A stretch of DNA of 64,000 bases from Spirosoma arboris (GCF_009754945.1 NZ_WPIN01000002.1:558001-622000), one strand, 5' to 3'; positions 35,652-46,039 are shown, numbered from the stretch's first letter. Numbers and translations are program-made. Notes: generated by a model from the sequence alone, not told the origin.

Positions 35652-36935
35652 TTACCGTTTCTCAATGGGTACAAACTCCCGCAGAGTTGCGCCTGTATAG
35701 ATCTGACGGGGGCGACCAATGGGTTCTTTTTGCTCGCGCATTTCTTTCCATTGCGCAATCCAGCCTGGTAAACGACCAATAGCAAACATAACCGTAAACA
35801 TATTGGTTGGGATGCCTAAAGCGCGATAAATAATGCCCGAATAGAAATCGACGTTTGGGTACAACTTACGTGATACGAAATAATCGTCGTGCAGAGCTGC
35901 TTCCTCTAAACCTTTCGCAATCTCCAATACAGGATCGTTCACACCAAGTTTACTTAGAACGTCATCAGCAGCCTTTTTGATGATTCTGGCACGCGGATCG
36001 AAGTTTTTATAGACACGGTGCCCAAAACCGAACAGGCGGAAGCCCGTCGTTTTCGCATTTTTAGCCATATCTACGTATTTCGATACGTCACCGCCGTCAG
36101 CTTTAATGTCTTCGAGCATCTCAATTACTTCCTGGTTGGCTCCGCCATGCAGTGGTCCCCACAAAGCGCTGATACCCGCCGAAATAGACGAATAAATGTT
36201 CGCCTGCGACGAACCTACAAGCCGTACCGTTGACGTTGAACAGTTTTGCTCGTGATCGGCATGGAGAATAAGCAGCACATTTAGAGCTTCAGCAACAACT
36301 GGGTCAACTTTATAATCTTCGACCGGCAACGAGAACATCATGTTCAGGAAGTTCGGGATGTAGTCGAGATTATTTTTAGGATAATTCATCGGATGCCCCA
36401 ACCCCCGCTTGTACGACCAGGTAGCAATCGTAGGCATTTTGGCCAGCAAACGAATGATATGTTGGTCCGTTGTATCCTCTTTACTGCCTTCCAGATCAGG
36501 GTAAAACGCACTCATTGCGCTTACTAAGGACGATAAGACGCCCATTGGATGTGCATTAACCGGAAAGCCGTCAAAGATTTTCCGCATGTCTTCGTTTACC
36601 AGTGTATGACGACGAATTGACGTCTCAAAGGTTGCAAACTGCTCCTGGGTTGGCAATTCACCATAGATGAGCAGGTAGGCTACTTCAAGGAAAGAGGCCT
36701 TTGCTGCCAGATCTTCAATAGAGTAACCTCTATATTGTAGAATACCCTGTTCACCATCTAAAAACGTAATAGCGCTTTTTGTAGCACCTGTATTTTTATA
36801 ACCCCGGTCTAACGTAACGTAGCCGGTCTGATCACGGAGATTCGAAATATCGAAAGCTTTTTCATGTTCGGTTCCTTCCAGTGTTGGGAATGAATAAGAC
36901 TTGCCATCGACAGTTAATTCAGCGGTGTTTGCCAT
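35652..36935 (-). CDS. gltA: Citrate synthase
   Basis: Condenses acetyl-CoA and oxaloacetate to citrate. The 427 residues are the bacterial type II length. The N-terminal GYKNTGATKSAITFLDGEQG, MAKMPTIATWSYKRGLGHPM, the active-site HADHEQNCSTSTVRLVGSSQ, GPLHGGANQEV, GFGHRVYKNFDPRA (His) and the C-terminal Asp region DFYSGIIYRALGIP are all present. It stands alone, with a REP pair at its 3' end and no detectable promoter box of the consensus type. Confidence 0.97.
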   Translation of the reverse strand: MANTAELTVDGKSYSFPTLEGTEHEKAFDISNLRDQTGYVTLDRGYKNTGATKSAITFLDGEQGILQYRGYSIEDLAAKASFLEVAYLLIYGELPTQEQFATFETSIRRHTLVNEDMRKIFDGFPVNAHPMGVLSSLVSAMSAFYPDLEGSKEDTTDQHIIRLLAKMPTIATWSYKRGLGHPMNYPKNNLDYIPNFLNMMFSLPVEDYKVDPVVAEALNVLLILHADHEQNCSTSTVRLVGSSQANIYSSISAGISALWGPLHGGANQEVIEMLEDIKADGGDVSKYVDMAKNAKTTGFRLFGFGHRVYKNFDPRARIIKKAADDVLSKLGVNDPVLEIAKGLEEAALHDDYFVSRKLYPNVDFYSGIIYRALGIPTNMFTVMFAIGRLPGWIAQWKEMREQKEPIGRPRQIYTGATLREFVPIEKR

Positions 36936-37156
36936 ACTAAAACGGGGTAGAGTTAACAGAGGTAATGAGTTTGCGGGTTAGTGCATATCAGGATGAATTT
37001 GCGTGAAACAAGTCTTCATTCTGATCCGAAACGCCGAAGCGGAACTGTCCGGGCGAAATTAGCCCAAAAATCCAAACGACAGATGAAATTGTTGTAAAAA
37101 AGCCGTATTACGTTTGTATTAAGCCTTAACTTGAAGATATATGATAGGTTTTTCGG

Positions 37157-38404
37157 TTATCGTTTATAAAAAATCCCACCTTTTAGAACCGTCCGCACAC
37201 GTTGTAGATCGCTAATGGTTCTGCTGGGATCGCCCTCTACCGCTACCAAATCGGCCAGCAAACCGGGACGAATCCGACCACGGTCTGCAAGGTGAAAAAC
37301 GTCCGCATTTACGGAGGTTGCCGAGCGTAATACATCGATGGGTTTCATGCCATAATCGACCATCATCACCAGTTCACGAGCATTGTCGCCGTGGCTAAAC
37401 ACACCAACATCTCCACCAGCGCAGATTGTAACGCCGGCATCCAACGCTTGCTTAAATGTCACTCGTTTCCGTTTTATCCGTTCTGGCTCGGCTTCCTGAC
37501 CTTTTTTCCAGCCACGATACTGACTCACCGCATCGCCAGCCGCTAATGTTGGGCAAAGCGCGGTGCCGTGTTGCTTCATAAGGGCAAAAATTTCGGGAGT
37601 ACCAGTGTCACCATGTTCGATTGTTTCGCAACCACCCAAAATCGCTCGACGCATTCCTTCGGCAGTTCCTGCATGGGCTACTACCGCCCGACCACTGCTT
37701 TTAGCGACTTCGACAATGAGTTTGATTTCATCGATGGTATAAGTTGGTCGTGCTTCTGCCATTAATCCCCATCGGTAATCGGCGTAGATTTTTATGGCGT
37801 CGGCTCCTTTGCCAATCTGCCGTCGAACGGCCTGAATTAGTGCATCGTGCCCGTCAGCCTCTTCCGCTCCCTGTGGTACGTCAATATCCGGACTAAAGCC
37901 CTTGGGCGCATAGCTTCCAGTTGCAATAAGCGCTCGCGTCACAATAATCATGCGTGGTCCCGGAATAATGCCGTTATTAATGGCTTGTTTCAGGCCTACA
38001 TCATCGTAATCAGCACCTTCAGTACCAAGGTCGCGCACGGTTGTGAAACCCGCCAGAAGCGTTTTCTGCGCGTGAACAGTAGCCCGTGCCACCCGTAATG
38101 AGCGAGCTTCTTTCAGGACTTGATCATCCCAGGTTGTTTCGTTATAGGGGTGAAGTAATAAGTGAGAGTGTCCTTCAATTAAGCCAGGTGTCAGCGTAGT
38201 TCCTTTTAAATCAACCAGTTCGACCCCTGTTGCCGATATCGAAGATGCAGGGCCGACCGCTTCAATTTTATCCTCTTTTACACGCACAACCCAGCCTTCA
38301 TGTATGGTTTCACCATCGAAGACACGATCGGGTTTAAGTAGGTAAGTTGATTGCGCAAAAAGTGATACGGGTAAGCAGAGTAAGAGAAAGTATAATTTGT
38401 TCAT
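37157..38404 (-). CDS. Secreted amidohydrolase (prolidase-like)
   Basis: Metal-dependent amidohydrolase of 415 residues with a Sec signal peptide (1-18, cleaved after LFAQ). The binuclear metal site is visible as EGHSHLLLHP (His79, His81), GADAIKIYADYRW with the carbamylated Lys, AHAGTAEGM, ETIEHGDTGT and CAGGDVGVFSHG. The closest recognised relatives are imidazolonepropionase-like and Xaa-Pro dipeptidase-like amidohydrolases. It is a single-gene unit. Substrate not evident. Confidence 0.9.
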   Translation of the reverse strand: MNKLYFLLLCLPVSLFAQSTYLLKPDRVFDGETIHEGWVVRVKEDKIEAVGPASSISATGVELVDLKGTTLTPGLIEGHSHLLLHPYNETTWDDQVLKEARSLRVARATVHAQKTLLAGFTTVRDLGTEGADYDDVGLKQAINNGIIPGPRMIIVTRALIATGSYAPKGFSPDIDVPQGAEEADGHDALIQAVRRQIGKGADAIKIYADYRWGLMAEARPTYTIDEIKLIVEVAKSSGRAVVAHAGTAEGMRRAILGGCETIEHGDTGTPEIFALMKQHGTALCPTLAAGDAVSQYRGWKKGQEAEPERIKRKRVTFKQALDAGVTICAGGDVGVFSHGDNARELVMMVDYGMKPIDVLRSATSVNADVFHLADRGRIRPGLLADLVAVEGDPSRTISDLQRVRTVLKGGIFYKR

Positions 38405-38426
38405 AAATGAAGTGAGTGAGCTATCT

Positions 38427-38434
38427 CAAAAATA
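38427..38434 (-). promoter_or_regulatory. Putative -7 box of the amidohydrolase gene
   Basis: The complement TATTTTTG matches TAnnTTTG, 23 bases before the start. It directly borders the terminator of the upstream gene. No -33 box is visible. Confidence 0.35.
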
Positions 38435-38437
38435 CGC

Positions 38438-38464
38438 AAAAAAGAGCCACTGAGGCTCTTTTTT
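38438..38464 (-). terminator. Rho-independent terminator of the small membrane protein gene
   Basis: AAAAAAGAGCC and GGCTCTTTTTT are perfectly complementary around ACTGA. The A-run becomes the U-tract on the minus strand. Confidence 0.8.
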
Positions 38465-38487
38465 GTGCTGTCAGATAATCACATCTA

Positions 38488-38563
38488 ATAATTTAGGTTT
38501 CTCAAAACTACTGTTTGTACCGATAGGTTTTGAGAAACCTAAATTATCGGTTATTAGTAACCG
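38488..38563. repeat. Inverted repeat of AATTTAGGTTTCTCAAAAC type plus a second small hairpin
   Basis: The arms 38488-38508 and 38527-38547 are exactly complementary over 21 bp. A second hairpin CGGTTA-TTAG-TAACCG follows at 38548-38563. It lies downstream of the small membrane protein gene (minus strand) and precedes the strong terminator. Confidence 0.8.
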
Positions 38564-38585
38564 ACATCACGTCGATATCAATACA

Positions 38586-38990
38586 TCAGTTACGCTTAGT
38601 CGAAATCACATCCCAAACACCTTTTCCAACTACGAGCACGACTAGCCCTGGGAGTAAAATAGCGCCTGCCCGAAATCCAGCACCTGTAAGCTTGTAAATA
38701 CCCGTATTGTATTGGGAAAAACTCTGGAACAGGTAATAAACCGATCCTGCTAGCAGCGCAATAGTAATACCTATGGCTACAGGTTGACTCAACCGTCCGG
38801 CCAACCAGGTTATCAGGATGAACACAACGACCACCATCGAAACGGTTCCGAGGGCTTTTGGAAATGTTTCAATGGCCGAGTATTCAAAAAAGAACACCCC
38901 AGCCTGACCAATCAGATTGGGGTGTGCCAATAGCCAGGCGTCTAAAACGACTAGCACGAGGAGCAAAACGTAGAAGAATGGGTTACGCAT
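38586..38990 (-). CDS. Small integral membrane protein of unknown function
   Basis: From ATG 38990 a 134-residue protein with four membrane helices (near 6-23, 48-66, 75-94, 105-125). An upstream start at 39023 would add 11 residues that resemble no signal. There is no recognised domain and no charged catalytic pattern. It follows uvrA by about 58 bp in the same direction and may be read with it. Nothing suggests a role. Confidence 0.75.
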   Translation of the reverse strand: MRNPFFYVLLLVLVVLDAWLLAHPNLIGQAGVFFFEYSAIETFPKALGTVSMVVVVFILITWLAGRLSQPVAIGITIALLAGSVYYLFQSFSQYNTGIYKLTGAGFRAGAILLPGLVVLVVGKGVWDVISTKRN

Positions 38991-39048
38991 AAAACTGTTT
39001 TCGCAGGTTGTTTTTAAGACCAACGAAACTAAAAGCCGTTTACGTCTT

Positions 39049-41922
39049 TTACCCCGCCAACTCCATCTTCAAAAACTTACCCGTATAACTTCCTTTCGCT
39101 TCGGCCACTTTTTCGGGCGTGCCTTCGGCAATAATGTTACCACCTTTGTTACCACCTTCTGGCCCGAGGTCGATAAGGTGATCAGAGACTTTGATAACAT
39201 CCAGATTATGTTCGATAATCAGGACTGTATTTCCTTTATCGGCAAGTTTATTCAGCACGTCAAGCAGGTGAGATATGTCCTGAAAATGCAGTCCGGTCGT
39301 TGGTTCGTCAAGGATGTAGAGCGTTTTACCTGTGTCTTTTTTCGACAATTCTTCGGCAAGTTTCACCCGTTGTGCTTCGCCACCCGAGAGTGTTGTCGCA
39401 TGTTGGCCGAGGGTAATGTACCCCAACCCTACGTCGTTCAGTGTTGTTACTTTGCGCAGAATTTTTGGTTGGCTGGCAAAGAAGTCTAATCCTTGTTCAA
39501 CAGTCATATCGAGTACGTCGGCAATGGATTTACCTTTAAAACGTACTTCCAGCGTTTCGCGATTGAAGCGTTTGCCTTTGCAGGTTTCACACATAACGTG
39601 CACGTCGGGCAGGAATTCCATTTCGATCTTCTTCATGCCCGCGCCTTCGCAATCTTCACAACGTCCGCCCTTTACATTAAACGAGAACCGACCGGGTTTA
39701 TAACCCCGAATTTTGGCCTCGGGTAATTCCGCAAACAGTGTTCGAATCTCGGAGAACATACCTGTGTAGGTAGCCGGATTCGAGCGAGGAGTCCGACCAA
39801 TCGGCGACTGATCGACCTCAATCACTTTGTCCAGATACTCCAGCCCTTCTACCGTTTTGAACGGTAGCGGTTCACGCTTCGATTTATAGAAATGACGATT
39901 CAGTACCGGAAACAGCGTTTCGTGAATCAGTGATGATTTACCACTTCCCGATACGCCCGTGATGGTCACCATGCGGCCGAGCGGCAGTTTCAGCGTTACG
40001 TTTTTCAGATTGTGGCCAGTAGCGTTCTTAATAATCAAGAATTTACCATTGCCCTTTCGCCGTTCGGCAGGCACTTCAATAGCTCGCCGACCGCTTAGAT
40101 AATCGGCGGTGGTGCTAGTGCCTCCGGCATACCGATTTTGTAGAAACTCTTCGGGAGTGCCCTGATTCACGACCTGTCCACCATGTCTACCGGCGCCGGG
40201 ACCAATGTCGAGGATAAAGTCAGATTCGAGCATCATGTCTTTATCATGCTCGACAACCAGAACGGTATTGCCTAAATCGCGCAGATTCTTTAGTGAATCA
40301 ATGAGTTTCACGTTGTCACGCTGGTGCAACCCGATACTCGGCTCATCCATAATGTAGAGTACCCCAACCAACTGCGTCCCAATTTGGGTAGCCAGTCGGA
40401 TGCGTTGCGCTTCGCCACCTGACAACGTACGTAGTGGGCGATCAAGAGTCAGGTAATCGAGGCCGATGTCGAGCAGAAAACCGATACGTTTACGGATTTC
40501 CTTCAGAATTTCTTTAGCAATGACTTTCTGGCGATCGGTCAAGCGACCTTCTAGTCCTGTAAACCATTCCGTTAGCTCCGAGATGTCCATGCGTGCCAGT
40601 TCGGAAATGTTCTTCTGGTCGATCTTGAAATACAGCGATTCCTTTTTCAACCGTGCACCTTCACACTCAGGGCAGGGTTTTATGACCATGAAATCCTTGA
40701 GCCATTCCTGAATTTTATCGGTGCTGTTTTCCTGTTGCCGTTTCAGAAAGTTGACAATCCCTTCGAACTTAAAGCTGTAATAATCTTCCCCAACGAACTT
40801 CTTAGATGGAACCGTTGCTTCCTCCTCTGTACCGTACATCAGCGCATGAAGCAGTTCTTCGGGGAATTTGACGACAGGCGTCGTGAGATTAAGCTTGTAC
40901 TTTTTCAGAATTGCTTCGATTTCCTTAAAAATCCACAACTCACGATACTCGCCTAGGGGGGCAATAGCTCCTCGACTGATGCTCAACGACTTATCTGGAA
41001 TCACAGATTCTTCGGTGATTTCTTCCACCACACCCAATCCGTTACAAACCGGACAAGCACCATATGGAGAGTTAAAAGAGAATGAGTTCGGTGATGGTTC
41101 ATCGTAGCTAATCCCCGATTCGGGATCCATCAGGTTCTGAGAAAAGTAGACCAGTTGCCCTTTTCCATCCAACATCTGCATAGCGCCTTTACCCTGTTTC
41201 AGCGCCGTTTGGATCGACTGACTGAGCCGATAGCGATCATCCGCTTTAGGAACAAGTCGATCAATGACAATTTCGATATCGTGGATTTTGTAGCGATCCA
41301 ACTGCATCTTCGGTGCAATGTCCTGCACGACACCATCCACCCGAACTTTCGTATAGCCCGTCTTGGCAATCTGCACAAATAACTCGCGGTAATGTCCCTT
41401 ACGGCTTTTGATGATCGGCGCTAACAAGGTCAGTTTTTGACCAGCGTACTGCTCCAGAATGGTATCAATAATCTGATCCTGCGACTGGCGCTCCATCTTC
41501 CGGCCCGTCAAGTAAGAGAACGCTTCACCCGCACGAGCATAGAGCAATCGTAAAAAATCGTAAATCTCAGTCGTAGTCCCGACCGTTGAGCGCGGGTTTT
41601 TGGACGTAGTTTTCTGCTCAATGGAAATCACCGGGCTGAGGCCGTTGATTTTGTCTACATCAGGTCGTTCCATATCGCCAATGAACGAGCGGGCGTAGGC
41701 CGAAAAACTCTCCATGTAGCGCCGTTGACCCTCAGCATAAATCGTATCGAAGGCCAGCGATGATTTCCCACTTCCGCTGATGCCGGTTACAACAACCAGC
41801 TTGTTGCGGGGGATAGTAACGTCAATATTTTTAAGGTTATGTTCACGGGCACCGAGGACTTCAATCTGGTCGTATCCCGTCAGGTCAATATCAGTTAATT
41901 GGGGCTTTTCTTCAGTCGTCAC
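39049..41922 (-). CDS. uvrA: Excinuclease ABC subunit A
   Basis: Damage-recognition ATPase of nucleotide excision repair, 957 residues. It has two ABC-type ATPase modules: Walker [13 protein letters not shown] near the N-terminus and [13 protein letters not shown] in the second half. The signature [14 protein letters not shown] and [15 protein letters not shown] sequences follow, with Walker [14 protein letters not shown] and [13 protein letters not shown]. Zinc-binding Cys clusters [28 protein letters not shown] and CETCKGKRF are intact, so both zinc modules look functional. It is divergent from nrdB over about 320 bp. UvrB and UvrC are not in the window. Confidence 0.98.
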   Translation of the reverse strand: MTTEEKPQLTDIDLTGYDQIEVLGAREHNLKNIDVTIPRNKLVVVTGISGSGKSSLAFDTIYAEGQRRYMESFSAYARSFIGDMERPDVDKINGLSPVISIEQKTTSKNPRSTVGTTTEIYDFLRLLYARAGEAFSYLTGRKMERQSQDQIIDTILEQYAGQKLTLLAPIIKSRKGHYRELFVQIAKTGYTKVRVDGVVQDIAPKMQLDRYKIHDIEIVIDRLVPKADDRYRLSQSIQTALKQGKGAMQMLDGKGQLVYFSQNLMDPESGISYDEPSPNSFSFNSPYGACPVCNGLGVVEEITEESVIPDKSLSISRGAIAPLGEYRELWIFKEIEAILKKYKLNLTTPVVKFPEELLHALMYGTEEEATVPSKKFVGEDYYSFKFEGIVNFLKRQQENSTDKIQEWLKDFMVIKPCPECEGARLKKESLYFKIDQKNISELARMDISELTEWFTGLEGRLTDRQKVIAKEILKEIRKRIGFLLDIGLDYLTLDRPLRTLSGGEAQRIRLATQIGTQLVGVLYIMDEPSIGLHQRDNVKLIDSLKNLRDLGNTVLVVEHDKDMMLESDFILDIGPGAGRHGGQVVNQGTPEEFLQNRYAGGTSTTADYLSGRRAIEVPAERRKGNGKFLIIKNATGHNLKNVTLKLPLGRMVTITGVSGSGKSSLIHETLFPVLNRHFYKSKREPLPFKTVEGLEYLDKVIEVDQSPIGRTPRSNPATYTGMFSEIRTLFAELPEAKIRGYKPGRFSFNVKGGRCEDCEGAGMKKIEMEFLPDVHVMCETCKGKRFNRETLEVRFKGKSIADVLDMTVEQGLDFFASQPKILRKVTTLNDVGLGYITLGQHATTLSGGEAQRVKLAEELSKKDTGKTLYILDEPTTGLHFQDISHLLDVLNKLADKGNTVLIIEHNLDVIKVSDHLIDLGPEGGNKGGNIIAEGTPEKVAEAKGSYTGKFLKMELAG

Positions 41923-42152
41923 GTTGGGAGTGGCTTATTCTAAAGAACAACGTAAAACGGGTGGGGGTAGTTTCCCGACCAGAGGTCGAAAAATAGAGTT
42001 AATACTTCACGTTTAAGATCCAGTTATATTAAATATCCCTATCACTTCACTATTCCAAGAACTTGACAATTCGTCAACGGCTTAACCTTCTGACTGCCTG
42101 GCTATTATAAAACCCCAATAGTTGTCTGATGCCATGTATCCCGCTTTGTCAC

Positions 42153-42183
42153 CTTGCACAAGCGGGCAGAATCCTTAATTTTG
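42153..42183 (+). promoter_or_regulatory. Promoter of nrdB
   Basis: TAATTTTG (42176-42183) is a perfect -7 box, with CTTG (42153-42156) 19 bases before it as a near -33 box. An inverted repeat CCCGCTT/AAGCGGG (42140-42166) overlaps the -33 region and could be an operator. Confidence 0.6.
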
Positions 42184-42215
42184 TTAATCTGATTTCAATC
42201 TATAAGTAGCTACTC

Positions 42216-42240
42216 AGCCCAATCGTCTGACTGGGCTTTT
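42216..42240 (+). promoter_or_regulatory. Terminator-like hairpin directly before the nrdB start
   Basis: AGCCCA and TGGGCT pair, with a TC/GA inner extension, and the stem is followed by TTTT that ends right at the ATG of 42241. This is the shape of an intrinsic terminator or attenuator placed in the leader. If translation begins instead at ATG 42265, the hairpin is separated from the start by 24 bases. Confidence 0.55.
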
Positions 42241-43314
42241 ATGCATAAAAGCACACCCGATACTATGGTACAGAATGATGCAATTGAACCCATCTTAGAA
42301 GAAGACAAAGGCCGCTTTGTGCTGTTCCCAATTAAGCACTGGGACATTTGGGAATACTATAAAACTCACGAAGCGTCGTTCTGGACAGCCGAAGAGATCG
42401 ATCTAGGGCAGGATATGAAAGACTGGAATAGCCTCAGTGATGGCGAACGTCATTTCATTTCGCACGTGCTGGCGTTCTTTGCTGCGTCAGATGGGATTGT
42501 AAATGAGAACCTTGCCGTCAATTTCCTGTCGGAAGTACAGTATGCCGAAGCGAAATGTTTCTACGGCTTTCAGGTGATGATGGAGAATATCCACTCTGAA
42601 ACCTATTCGCTGCTGATTGACACCTACATTAAAGACCCCGTTGAAAAAGATCGGTTATTAAACGCAATCGACACCATTCCGTGCGTTCAGAAAAAAGCCG
42701 AATGGGCTTTGCGCTGGATCGATAATGGTACGTTTGCCGAGCGCCTTATCGCCTTTGCCGTTGTCGAGGGTATTTTCTTCTCGGGTTCATTCTGCTCGAT
42801 TTACTGGCTCAAAAAGCGCGGTATGATGCCTGGCTTAACCTTCTCCAACGAGTTAATCTCCCGCGATGAGGGTCTGCACCGAGATTTTGCCTGTATGCTA
42901 TATACGGATCACATTGTCAACAAATTACCTGAGTCAGAGATTTACGACATCATCCGCAATGCTGTTGAAATTGAGCAGGAGTTTGTGGCTGATGCATTGC
43001 CCGTATCGCTTATTGGCATGAACGCCGAACTGATGAAGCAGTACATTGCGTTCGTGGCCGATCACCTGCTGGTAACCCTTGGCTTACGTAAAATCTACAA
43101 CGTAGCGAACCCTTTCGACTTCATGGATATGATTTCGTTGCAGGGAAAAACCAATTTCTTTGAGAAGCGAGTAGGCGAATATCAGCGGGGCGAAGTAATG
43201 TCCAAGTTTAAAGCAGCTAAAGCAGCTGCTTCGCAACCACAGGATGCTGAAAATCCAGCACCTGCCGTAGTGGTAGAAGAACCCAAAGGCATTACGTTTG
43301 ACGCTGATTTTTAA
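42241..43314 (+). CDS. nrdB: Ribonucleoside-diphosphate reductase, class I beta subunit
   Basis: Carries the tyrosyl radical that starts dNTP synthesis by the alpha subunit. The 357-residue protein has the di-iron ligands and radical tyrosine: the [11 protein letters not shown] block places Glu115, His118 and Tyr122, matching the E. coli numbering, with other iron ligands in [12 protein letters not shown] and [11 protein letters not shown] and the DEGLHRDF block. The C-terminal tail ends in FDADF, the peptide that docks on the alpha subunit. NrdA is not adjacent: a methyltransferase gene follows after a terminator. The next in-frame ATG (42265) would give a more family-like N-terminus. Confidence 0.95.
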   Translation: MHKSTPDTMVQNDAIEPILEEDKGRFVLFPIKHWDIWEYYKTHEASFWTAEEIDLGQDMKDWNSLSDGERHFISHVLAFFAASDGIVNENLAVNFLSEVQYAEAKCFYGFQVMMENIHSETYSLLIDTYIKDPVEKDRLLNAIDTIPCVQKKAEWALRWIDNGTFAERLIAFAVVEGIFFSGSFCSIYWLKKRGMMPGLTFSNELISRDEGLHRDFACMLYTDHIVNKLPESEIYDIIRNAVEIEQEFVADALPVSLIGMNAELMKQYIAFVADHLLVTLGLRKIYNVANPFDFMDMISLQGKTNFFEKRVGEYQRGEVMSKFKAAKAAASQPQDAENPAPAVVVEEPKGITFDADF

Positions 43315-43333
43315 GTATAAATACCCCATTTAC

Positions 43334-43372
43334 TAGAAAAGTCCCGGTTCAGAACTGGGACTTTTCTATTTT
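43334..43372 (+). terminator. Rho-independent terminator of nrdB
   Basis: TAGAAAAGTCCCGGTT and AACTGGGACTTTTCTA are complementary with one G-U pair. A run of T follows. Confidence 0.85.
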
Positions 43373-43415
43373 TGAACTTTCTCTATTCCATTATACTACT
43401 ACTCCTATTTTCAGA

Positions 43416-44090
43416 ATGAATCGATTAGACGTTATTCAAGCTCTGATGCGTCAGAAAGGCCTAAAGAATTACCTGGAAATTGGGGTCGAGAACGGTCATA
43501 TTTTCTTTCGTATCAAGAGTTCCTTTAAAGTTGCGGTTGATCCGAAGTTTATTTTCGATGCTGGTCGCCGATTTGGGAAAGCCATTCTGAATCCATATAA
43601 TCTGAACAATCAGTATTTTGAAAAAACCAGCGATGATTTTTTTGCGCAGGACGCCAAGCAGGTCTTCTCCGAAAAAAAGCTACAACTAGCTTTAGTCGAT
43701 GGTATGCATGAATACCATTTCGCTCTCCGCGATGTTGAAAATACGCTCAACTACATGGGCGACGATGGCGTGATTGTCATGCACGACTGCAACCCACAAA
43801 CCGCGGGTGCGGCAGGGCGCTTTGAGGACTGGGAAGTGGGCGAGTGGAATGGCGACGTCTGGAAAACCATTATTCACCTCCGCAGTCAGCGGCCCGATCT
43901 AAACGTGTTCGTGCTCGACTGCGATCAGGGATTAGGGATCGTCACTCGAAAAAAACCAGAATCGACCCTAAACTTTACACCTGATCAAATTGAAGCTATG
44001 ACCTACGATGATCTAGTTAAGAACCGGAAAACATTGCTTAACTTGAAACCAGCGGACTATTTCTACGAGTACTTCGGTATAAACAAGTAG
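43416..44090 (+). CDS. Class I SAM-dependent methyltransferase
   Basis: A 224-residue methyltransferase of the Methyltransf_24 type. The SAM-binding motif I is YLEIGVENGHIFFRI (about 19-33), the motif II region is VDGMHEYHFALRDVENTL, and the VIVMHDCNP segment carries the metal or catalytic Asp typical of catechol and cephalosporin-type methyltransferases. No signal peptide. The downstream genes on the other strand are a FkbM methyltransferase and a GT2 glycosyltransferase, so a role in modification of a surface glycan is possible but not shown. Confidence 0.88.
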   Translation: MNRLDVIQALMRQKGLKNYLEIGVENGHIFFRIKSSFKVAVDPKFIFDAGRRFGKAILNPYNLNNQYFEKTSDDFFAQDAKQVFSEKKLQLALVDGMHEYHFALRDVENTLNYMGDDGVIVMHDCNPQTAGAAGRFEDWEVGEWNGDVWKTIIHLRSQRPDLNVFVLDCDQGLGIVTRKKPESTLNFTPDQIEAMTYDDLVKNRKTLLNLKPADYFYEYFGINK

Positions 44091-44097
44091 TATAATC

Positions 44098-44139
44098 AGC
44101 AAAAGGTCGAAACCCTTATCGGATTTCGACCTTTTTGCT
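44098..44139. terminator. Bidirectional terminator between convergent methyltransferase genes
   Basis: AGCAAAAGGTCGAAA and TTTCGACCTTTTTGCT are complementary with one bulged T. It lies between the SAM methyltransferase (+) and the FkbM gene (-). Confidence 0.85.
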
Positions 44140-44154
44140 AGACGAATCTTGGTT

Positions 44155-45000
44155 TCAAGGCTTCTTCGACGAGGAATTAGGTAATGCGTAAAAATTGAAG
44201 TTCTTCCATCGGTTCATATCGTGGGGGCCGATTTGACTAATTTCCGTATTCTCATCAAAATCACCGAAATAATAGAGTGTATAATCGTGGTTGGCAACAA
44301 TCTGATACAGTTCGACGCGCTCATCTAATGTTGCCTCGCTAAAACACTCCGCAATTAGTGTTGGCTTATATTGATCAATAAGTGCCGAAATTGATCGCAA
44401 TACATCTTTATCATGGCCTTCTACATCCACTTTTATGAGTGACAGTTTGGGCAGATAATCCTTATAATTTTCGTTTAGGTACTTATCCAGATTAATACCT
44501 TTCACCTTTTCAGGAAGCTTAAATTTTCCATGCTGATCGGCTTCGCTAGCACTAGCCGATACCCCCCCGTTGCCAAATGATGCCTCAGATGATGAATAGA
44601 AAAACTCACCTTCTTCTTCGGTAATAGCATATCGTAGCGGCACAATGTTACTGGTTGCTTTATTTAAGCCAGCGTTGGCTTCCAGAATTTCATAGGTCAT
44701 TGGATTTGGCTCAAACCCGAGCGTTAAGCCGTTTTTACCTACGGCCAACGCCATTGGTACGGTGGTATCGCCAATATTGGCCCCTACATCAATACTGAAA
44801 CTACCTGGCGTAGCAAACCGACGAAAAAAATTAATTTCAGCCTGTGTAATCGTTTTAGGGGGAATCAATGGGTTTTTCCAGTTGGCGAATTCGACAGTGC
44901 CTTCTTTTGCCAATTGAAACGTATTTACTTCATACGGATATTTAGCCGTAACGCGTCTTGCCTTTTTTCGAGCAAAAGACTCTTTTAAATAATTGAACAT
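44155..45000 (-). CDS. FkbM-family methyltransferase
   Basis: A 281-residue protein from ATG 45000 (a GTG at 45042 would add 14 residues with no family match). The SAM motif SIDVGANIGDTTVPMA, the GFEPNPMTYEIL segment, and the LIKVDVEGHDKDVL block are the FkbM hallmarks; the last holds the conserved Asp and Glu. FkbM enzymes O-methylate sugars or lipids, in many organisms on surface glycans. The GT2 gene is just upstream on the same strand, 95 bp apart, so they may form an operon. Confidence 0.9.
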   Translation of the reverse strand: MFNYLKESFARKKARRVTAKYPYEVNTFQLAKEGTVEFANWKNPLIPPKTITQAEINFFRRFATPGSFSIDVGANIGDTTVPMALAVGKNGLTLGFEPNPMTYEILEANAGLNKATSNIVPLRYAITEEEGEFFYSSSEASFGNGGVSASASEADQHGKFKLPEKVKGINLDKYLNENYKDYLPKLSLIKVDVEGHDKDVLRSISALIDQYKPTLIAECFSEATLDERVELYQIVANHDYTLYYFGDFDENTEISQIGPHDMNRWKNFNFYALPNSSSKKP

Positions 45001-45094
45001 GGTGAATAGCGTTTTCAAGCGCAAATTAACCCATAAAGCCACCTACTTTAGGAGTAAACTCATTTCTAGTTGACTAATTTTAGGGTATTTGATT

Positions 45095-46015
45095 TTACGG
45101 CCTGATTGTCTGTCTATATCGTAGGCTTTCGCGCATTGGACTACCCCGTCCAATAAACCAGGCCAAGCGACCATAAATCGGATCTCGCCAAAACTTGCGG
45201 CCATTCTTTATGAAGTAATAGACCCGAAATAAAGCCCGCGCCGGCCAGGAATGGTATTTTCGAAAATAATAAAAGAGTGAAATGTAATACTCTTTATCAA
45301 CGTCGTAATTACGAACGGTACTCTGACCCGTAAAGTGAACGTACTCAGCCAGAGGAACTAAGTAAGTAAAGAAGCCTGCTCTTAACAACCGTTTTGCCAA
45401 ATCCTCTTCTTCAACATAAAGAAAATGGGCTACATCAAATCCCCCAATCAGATTAAATGCCGATGCCCTCAGAAATAGGGTGCTACCCATTACGAACGGC
45501 ACTCGTATTGGTTCGGTATATGCCTGTTTAGTAGGTGGATAAATGACAGGATTAAGCATTCGCACAAAGCCATGACCGAGAATTTTGCTGCCGAGTGTAG
45601 GCAAATAACCGAAAGTTATTTGCCGAACCCCGTCGCCATTAAACATTTGCGCTCCACACAAACCTGCATCAGGTGTAGCATCCATGAACGCGGCCAATTG
45701 GCTACATACATCTGTACGTAACACACAATCGTTATTTAAGAAATAGTAATAGTCAGCACGAGGATCAGCGAACTGCACACCCAGCATATTGCCTCCCGAA
45801 AAGCCAAGATTTATTCGGCTACGAATGAGTTGAACCTTGGAATGGCTAGCAATTGATTTTAGCGCTTCATAGTCCGCATCAGTCGAGTTATTATCAACGA
45901 TAATTATTTCGTAATCAACCCGTTTAGTCTTCTCAATAATCGAATTAACACAGCTGTACGTAAACTGGTGAGAGTTGTAGTTGATTAAAATAATGGAAAC
46001 TTTTTGCAGGTTCAT
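45095..46015 (-). CDS. Glycosyltransferase family 2
   Basis: A 306-residue GT-A glycosyltransferase. The N-terminal SIILINYNSHQFTYSCVNSI and IIVDNNSTDADYEAL blocks bind the nucleotide sugar. A FLNNDCVLR motif replaces the usual DxD, and RASAFNLIGGFDVAHFLYVEEEDLAKRL is the acceptor region with the catalytic EED. The order resembles rhamnosyltransferases of the WbbL type. Directly downstream lies the FkbM gene; recX lies upstream. Likely part of O-antigen or exopolysaccharide decoration. Confidence 0.92.
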   Translation of the reverse strand: MNLQKVSIILINYNSHQFTYSCVNSIIEKTKRVDYEIIIVDNNSTDADYEALKSIASHSKVQLIRSRINLGFSGGNMLGVQFADPRADYYYFLNNDCVLRTDVCSQLAAFMDATPDAGLCGAQMFNGDGVRQITFGYLPTLGSKILGHGFVRMLNPVIYPPTKQAYTEPIRVPFVMGSTLFLRASAFNLIGGFDVAHFLYVEEEDLAKRLLRAGFFTYLVPLAEYVHFTGQSTVRNYDVDKEYYISLFYYFRKYHSWPARALFRVYYFIKNGRKFWRDPIYGRLAWFIGRGSPMRESLRYRQTIRP

Positions 46016-46039
46016 ACTATAATGCGACTAGTTCTAGTA

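Larger units (their letters stand above)
41923..42240. other. Divergent uvrA/nrdB intergenic region, 318 bp
   Basis: It holds a small palindrome TTGAC-AATTC-GTCAA (42063-42077), a CCCGCTT/AAGCGGG inverted repeat (42140-42166), the nrdB promoter and an AGCCCA/TGGGCT hairpin next to the nrdB start. No coding frame of note. A control region serving both DNA-repair and dNTP genes is plausible but unproven. Confidence 0.65.

Noticed and set aside
38463..38645. Short plus-strand frame next to the AATTTAGG repeat
   Set aside because: It spans the inverted repeat and the end of the minus-strand membrane protein gene; no coding features.
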